In this document: in pieces, positions 32,106-34,971 of the stretch | How the letters are laid out: every line of letters starts with the position of its first letter | Position numbering within the stretch: the stretch's first letter is position 1 | Assembly: GCA_036558305.1 (NCBI GenBank) | Contig: DATBFX010000105.1 | Coordinates: 1-34,971, forward strand | Reading direction: 5' to 3' | DNA: 34,971 bases | Source: DATBFX01 sp036558305 | Lineage (GTDB): Bacteria; Chloroflexota; Chloroflexia; Thermomicrobiales; UBA6265 | Translations under genes and position numbers: made by a program | Notes under the pieces: model-generated | Told to the model about the DNA's origin: nothing | The model's database searches: none | What the model saw: only the letters and a program-made list of their open reading frames with translations

Positions 32106-33020
32106 ATGCGCGTCGAACGCAGTGAACTCGCCGTCCCCGCCTCAAACCCCCGCATGATCGAGAAGGCGCTCGCCTCCGCCGCCGATGTCGCCTTCCTCGA
32201 TCTCGAGGATGCCGTCGCACCTTCAGAGAAACCGGGCGCCCGCGCTCACGTCATCGCCGCCTTGCGGGACATGGACTGGCGGGGCAAGCCGCGAGCTTTC
32301 CGCATCAACGCCCTCGACACGCCCTACTGCTACCGGGACCTGGTCGAGATCGTCGAGGCAGCCGGCGACCACATCGATCTCGTCGTCGTCCCGAAAGTCA
32401 ACCGTCCCGAAGACGTCCACGTCGTGGCGACCCTGCTCGGTCAAATCGAACAGCACGCCGGCATCGCTTGCCGGATCGGGATCGAGGTCCAAATCGAAAC
32501 CGCCGAAGGCCTGATCAACTGCGAGCACATCGCTACGGCCAGCCCACGGATCGAAGCCATCATCTTCGGCCCCGGCGACTACGCCGCCTCTGCCCGGATG
32601 CCGCTCGCCCAAATCGGCGTTCCCGATGAGTGGGACACCACCTACCCCGGTCACCGCTGGCACTACCCGATGAGCCGCATCCTGGTCGCCGGTCGTGCCG
32701 CCGGCCTCCGCGTCATCGATGGCCCGTTCGCCGACTTCCGCGACGACGACGGGTTTCGCCGCTCCTGCCGCGTTGCCCGCGCCCTCGGCTACGACGGGAA
32801 GTGGTGCATCCACCCCGCCCAAATCCCCATCGCAAACGAGGTATTTACCCCCTCCGACGAGGAAATCGCCTGGGCTCGCCGGGTCGTCGATACCTACGCC
32901 TCTGCCACGGAGACGGGTCTCGGCTCCCTGGCGATCGACGGCAAAATGATCGACGCCGCGAGCATTCGCGTGGCCGAGCACGTCCTCGCGGTCGCCGCGC
33001 GGTTCGGTACCACGACGTAA
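32106..33020 (+). CDS. CitE/HpcH-type CoA-ester lyase
   Basis: The 304-residue protein belongs to the HpcH/HpaI aldolase-citrate lyase family, which cleaves or forms CoA thioesters of beta-hydroxy acids (for example malyl-CoA). It shows SELAVPASNPRMIEKA, VAFLDLEDAVAPSEK with the metal-binding acidic residues, VVVPKVNRPEDV, GIEVQIETAEGLIN and the C-terminal KWCIHPAQIP. Malyl-CoA lyase activity is known in some Chloroflexota, but the substrate cannot be assigned here. The ATG at 32106 has AGGAG five bases upstream. Confidence 0.9.
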   Translation: MRVERSELAVPASNPRMIEKALASAADVAFLDLEDAVAPSEKPGARAHVIAALRDMDWRGKPRAFRINALDTPYCYRDLVEIVEAAGDHIDLVVVPKVNRPEDVHVVATLLGQIEQHAGIACRIGIEVQIETAEGLINCEHIATASPRIEAIIFGPGDYAASARMPLAQIGVPDEWDTTYPGHRWHYPMSRILVAGRAAGLRVIDGPFADFRDDDGFRRSCRVARALGYDGKWCIHPAQIPIANEVFTPSDEEIAWARRVVDTYASATETGLGSLAIDGKMIDAASIRVAEHVLAVAARFGTTT

Positions 33021-33062
33021 AGCCTCAATGCGGATTGCAGAGAAGACGGCCCTTGCGACTCT

Positions 33063-33141
33063 GTAGGGGCGGACCGCCGTGTCCGCCCTGTCCCGAAGGC
33101 CGCGTACGTCAAAGAGGGCGGACACGGCGGTCCGCCCCTAC
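33063..33141. repeat. GTAGGGGCGG-type inverted repeat, copy 2 (perfect)
   Basis: Arms 33063-33089 and 33115-33141 are exact complements over 27 bases, with a 25-base loop. The arm begins GTAGGGGCGGACCGCCGTGT. A copy with an internal alteration lies at 12197-12284. Confidence 0.95.
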
Positions 33142-33155
33142 GACGGCAGACAAAG

Positions 33156-33188
33156 CAACGCCGGGTGGTTCAGCGGCACCCGGCGTTG
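33156..33188 (-). terminator. Terminator hairpin between rpmE and the CoA-ester lyase gene
   Basis: Twelve-base perfect stems (33156-33167 and 33177-33188, core CAACGCCGGGTG) close a nine-base loop. On the minus strand the stem is followed by CTTTGTCT, a modest T-rich tail, fitting termination of the rplU-rpmA-rpmE transcript. It may also stop plus-strand transcription. Confidence 0.75.
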
Positions 33189-33219
33189 ATCACCAAGTCT
33201 GTTTGTGCAACGGTCTTCG

Positions 33220-33702
33220 CTACTCGCTCGCCTCGGACGCGACCGGCTCAGCTTCCGCATCACCCGCGGGCTCGGTCTCCGCCACCGTCGCCTCCGGTGC
33301 GGGCCCGGTCTCCGCCTCCACCGGCTCGCCTTCGGATTCCGACGCCGCGGACGCGACCTGAACGCGAGCCGCCGCCCGCACCGCCGCTTCTTCGGCCGCC
33401 GCCGCCGCGGCGGCCTCCTCGGCCCGGCGCTTGTCGGCGGCGATCTTCTCCGCCCGCTGCTGGAGCCGCTGCTGCCGCTTCGAGGGGCGCCCCTCGGTGG
33501 AGGCGGCGCTCTCCATCCGCTTCATGAAGCGCTCGACCTGCCCCGCCGTATCGACGATGCGTTGCTCGCCCGTGTAAAACGGGTGGCAGACGTTGCAGAG
33601 GTCGGTTCGCAGCATCGGTTTGGTCGATCGGGTGGTAAACGTATTGCCGCACGCGCAAACGACCTGGGCTTCGACATACTTCGGGTGAATGCCCGGTTTC
33701 AT
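33220..33702 (-). CDS. rpmE: Ribosomal protein L31 with long Ala/Glu-rich C-terminal extension
   Basis: L31 binds the central protuberance of the large subunit and bridges to the small one. Residues 1-65 are a normal L31 of the zinc type (C16, C18, C36, C39: VVCACGN and LCNVCHPFYTG). About 95 further residues follow, rich in Arg/Lys (RPSKRQQRLQQRAEKIAADKRR) and then Ala/Glu/Val (EEAAAAAAAEEAAVRAAARV ... EPVASEASE), giving 160 residues against about 70 in most bacteria. ATG 33702 is the start where conserved sequence begins. Confidence 0.95.
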   Translation of the reverse strand: MKPGIHPKYVEAQVVCACGNTFTTRSTKPMLRTDLCNVCHPFYTGEQRIVDTAGQVERFMKRMESAASTEGRPSKRQQRLQQRAEKIAADKRRAEEAAAAAAAEEAAVRAAARVQVASAASESEGEPVEAETGPAPEATVAETEPAGDAEAEPVASEASE

Positions 33703-33772
33703 CGTGTTTCGAACTCCCTGTTTGGTTTCGTGTCCCCGGCCATTCGGTCGAGTGAACCCGCAATTCGATCGG

Positions 33773-34096
33773 TTAGTCGGCAGAGACGGCCGGCGTGGCC
33801 TTCGCCGGCGGGGTCTTCGGCGCACCCCCGACCGGGTAGACATCGGGCGGGTAGACACTGATCTTGCGTTTGTTACGGGTGACCGGCTCGAACTTGACGA
33901 CGCCGTCGATCAGCGCGTAGATCGTGTGATCCTTGCCGATGCCGACGTTGTTGCCGACCCAGAACTGGGTACCGCGCTGCCGCACCACGATCGTCCCGGC
34001 CCGGACAAGCTGCCCGTCCGACCGCTTCACCCCGAGCCGTTGCGACCGACTGTCGCGACCGTTGCGCGAACTGCCCACTCCCTTTTTGTGTGCCAT
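33773..34096 (-). CDS. rpmA: Ribosomal protein L27 with C-terminal extension
   Basis: L27 sits at the peptidyl-transferase centre with its N-terminus reaching the active site. The protein begins MAHKKGVGSSRNGRDSRSQRLGVK, without the cleavable N-terminal peptide seen in Firmicutes. RAGTIVVRQRGTQFWVGNNVGIGKDHTIYALIDG is the conserved core. The last 20 residues (VGGAPKTPPAKATPAVSAD) are a lineage-type extension, making 107 residues against about 85. ATG 34096 follows a GGAGAG stretch. It is co-transcribed with rplU and rpmE. Confidence 0.97.
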   Translation of the reverse strand: MAHKKGVGSSRNGRDSRSQRLGVKRSDGQLVRAGTIVVRQRGTQFWVGNNVGIGKDHTIYALIDGVVKFEPVTRNKRKISVYPPDVYPVGGAPKTPPAKATPAVSAD

Positions 34097-34109
34097 GGCC
34101 TTGCTCTCC

Positions 34110-34190
34110 AGTAGTCGGTAGTTCGTAGACAGTAGCCGGTGGTCAGTTGTTCGTCCGTGTCTGACTACTGGCTACTGACTACTGCCAACT
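34110..34190. repeat. Heptamer-type inverted repeat between rplU and rpmA
   Basis: The left part is a run of degenerate seven-base words (GTAGTCG, GTAGTTC, GTAGACA, GTAGCCG, GTGGTCA, GTTGTTC). The core 34130-34146 pairs with 34161-34177 at 15 of 17 positions, and the right part continues as the complementary series. The right end is 2-3 bases behind the rplU stop codon, the same placement as in the atp operon. Confidence 0.85.
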
Positions 34191-34192
34191 CG

Positions 34193-34609
34193 TTACGCGT
34201 TGATCGCGGAGATCGTCAAGTGCGACAACGCCTGCCGGTGACCGATCCGGCGGCGGTAGCGCTTCTTCGGTTTGTACTTGAAGACGACGATCTTCTCGCC
34301 GCGGAAGTGATCGTCGACCGTGGCGATCACCGATGCCCCCGCAACGACGGGGGTGCCGACGCGCGTCTGACCGTCGCCACCCACCAGCAGGACGCGGTCG
34401 ATCGTGATCTCCTCGCCGTCCTGGGCCGCGAGTCGCTCGACGGCGATCCGATCGCCGACGCTTACCCGGTACTGCTTGCCGCCCGTCTCGATGATCGCGT
34501 AGCTCTTCGGAGCGGATGGCGGGGTGGCTGCCACGACCGGAGCGGGCTCGGGCTCCGTCACCGCCTCGTCCGCCGCAGTCGTCGCTTCGGTCTCAGGATC
34601 GCTCATCAT
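34193..34609 (-). CDS. rplU: Ribosomal protein L21 with N-terminal acidic extension
   Basis: L21 is a large-subunit protein next to 23S rRNA. Residues from about 35 on are a normal L21 (KSYAIIETGGKQYRVSVGD ... FKYKPKKRYRRRIGHRQ). Before this lies an acidic Ala/Pro/Glu-rich tail (MMSDPETEATTAADEAVTEP ...) of about 33 residues absent from most L21 proteins, which normally start at YAIIETGGKQ. ATG 34609 or 34606 is the start; the AGAAG stretch upstream fits the second slightly better. Total is 138 residues, or 137 from the second ATG. Confidence 0.94.
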   Translation of the reverse strand: MMSDPETEATTAADEAVTEPEPAPVVAATPPSAPKSYAIIETGGKQYRVSVGDRIAVERLAAQDGEEITIDRVLLVGGDGQTRVGTPVVAGASVIATVDDHFRGEKIVVFKYKPKKRYRRRIGHRQALSHLTISAINA

Positions 34610-34660
34610 TCTTCTCGCCCGTTTTCGTTCGACCCGGTGCGGGACTGTGCGCACACCAAA

Positions 34661-34695
34661 GCGGGTGCTTCGTGCACCCGCAAGCGCGTAGTGTA
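34661..34695 (-). promoter_or_regulatory. Leader hairpin and -10 element of the rplU operon
   Basis: On the minus strand a TACACT hexamer (34690-34695) is a good -10, without a strong -35. Just downstream an eight-base perfect stem (34661-34668 with 34674-34681) closes a five-base loop in the untranslated leader, followed by TTTGG. It could be a regulatory leader of the L21 transcript or the terminator of smpB. Confidence 0.5.
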
Positions 34696-34745
34696 CCACA
34701 CCGCGCCCGAAATCGGTGTTGACGCTAAACGTTCCAAATGTGCTC

Positions 34746-34971
34746 CTATTCGCGGTCGCGGAGAGCCCGCTGGACGTCGCGATGGGCTTCCCGCTCCGCG
34801 TCGGTGGCGCGCTTATCGTAGAGTTTCTTACCGCGGGCGACGCCGAGTTCGACTTTGGCCTTGCCCTGTTTGAGGATGACCCGCAGCGGGACGAGGGTCA
34901 TGCCGCGCTGCTCGACCTGGGCGCGCAACTCCTCGATCTGCGAGCGGTGGGCCAGGAGTTTGCGGGGACGG
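34746..34971 (-). CDS. smpB: SsrA-binding protein SmpB (5' part outside window)
   Basis: SmpB brings tmRNA to stalled ribosomes. The 74 visible C-terminal residues show the family end: RPRKLLAHRSQIEELRAQVE, TLVPLRVILKQGKAKVELGVARGKKLYDKR and the basic helix AHRDVQRAL. The N-terminal barrel lies beyond the window edge. The usual DKRET turn reads DKRATDAERE here. It precedes rplU by about 137 bp on the same strand. Confidence 0.95.
   Translation of the reverse strand, partial: RPRKLLAHRSQIEELRAQVEQRGMTLVPLRVILKQGKAKVELGVARGKKLYDKRATDAEREAHRDVQRALRDRE

Noticed and set aside
34746..34971. tmRNA (ssrA) next to smpB
   Set aside because: No tRNA-like ends or tag-like frame could be seen in the available bases.

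Overview
The window is GC-rich bacterial chromosomal DNA with strong C/G third-position codon use. A canonical F1Fo-ATP synthase operon feeds directly into murA, and several small secreted proteins have a twin-arginine leader followed by a cysteine-rich body. Together with a split NorM/MFS transporter pair and a DUF4342 protein, this suggests a Chloroflexota bacterium, possibly of the Thermomicrobia. That placement is inference from gene content and style; no rRNA gene is present to prove it.

Region 1 (1-10.5 kb) is core metabolism on the minus strand. An AtpZ/AtpI-type assembly protein is followed in transcript order by atpB-E-F-H-A-G-D-C, then murA, a receiver-only response regulator and a polyprenol-phosphate-sugar synthase. 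Six of the intergenic gaps hold long inverted repeats placed directly behind the upstream stop codon. Five of the six are built from reiterated seven-base words that differ from gap to gap.

Region 2 (10.7-14.8 kb, plus strand) holds a MATE exporter, an MFS transporter and a C45-type N-terminal-nucleophile hydrolase. Region 3 (14.8-16.8 kb) has three tiny membrane-protein genes with strong Shine-Dalgarno sites, one of them DUF4342, and a convergent BCP-like peroxiredoxin.

Region 4 (16.8-25.9 kb) is an accessory zone. It has a Tat-secreted protein of unknown fold, three intact cysteine-rich Tat-type proteins sharing an N-terminal leader and, in two cases, a nearly identical promoter cassette, and two relics of the same family. 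It also has a DUF4157 protein with two HExxH motifs, a zinc-ribbon protein, and an alpha/beta-hydrolase pseudogene interrupted by a 195-bp MITE-like insertion whose precise removal restores the reading frame. Gene birth, duplication and decay are visible side by side here.

Region 5 (25.9-35 kb) returns to housekeeping genes: a class-V aminotransferase, a lineage-type hypothetical pair, RNase Z, an Eis-like acetyltransferase overlapping RNase Z tail to tail, an LCP-family cell-wall ligase, a CitE-like CoA-ester lyase, and the minus-strand set smpB / rplU-rpmA-rpmE. L21, L31 and, less strikingly, L27 carry unusual terminal extensions.

No tRNA, rRNA, CRISPR array or complete insertion sequence was seen.
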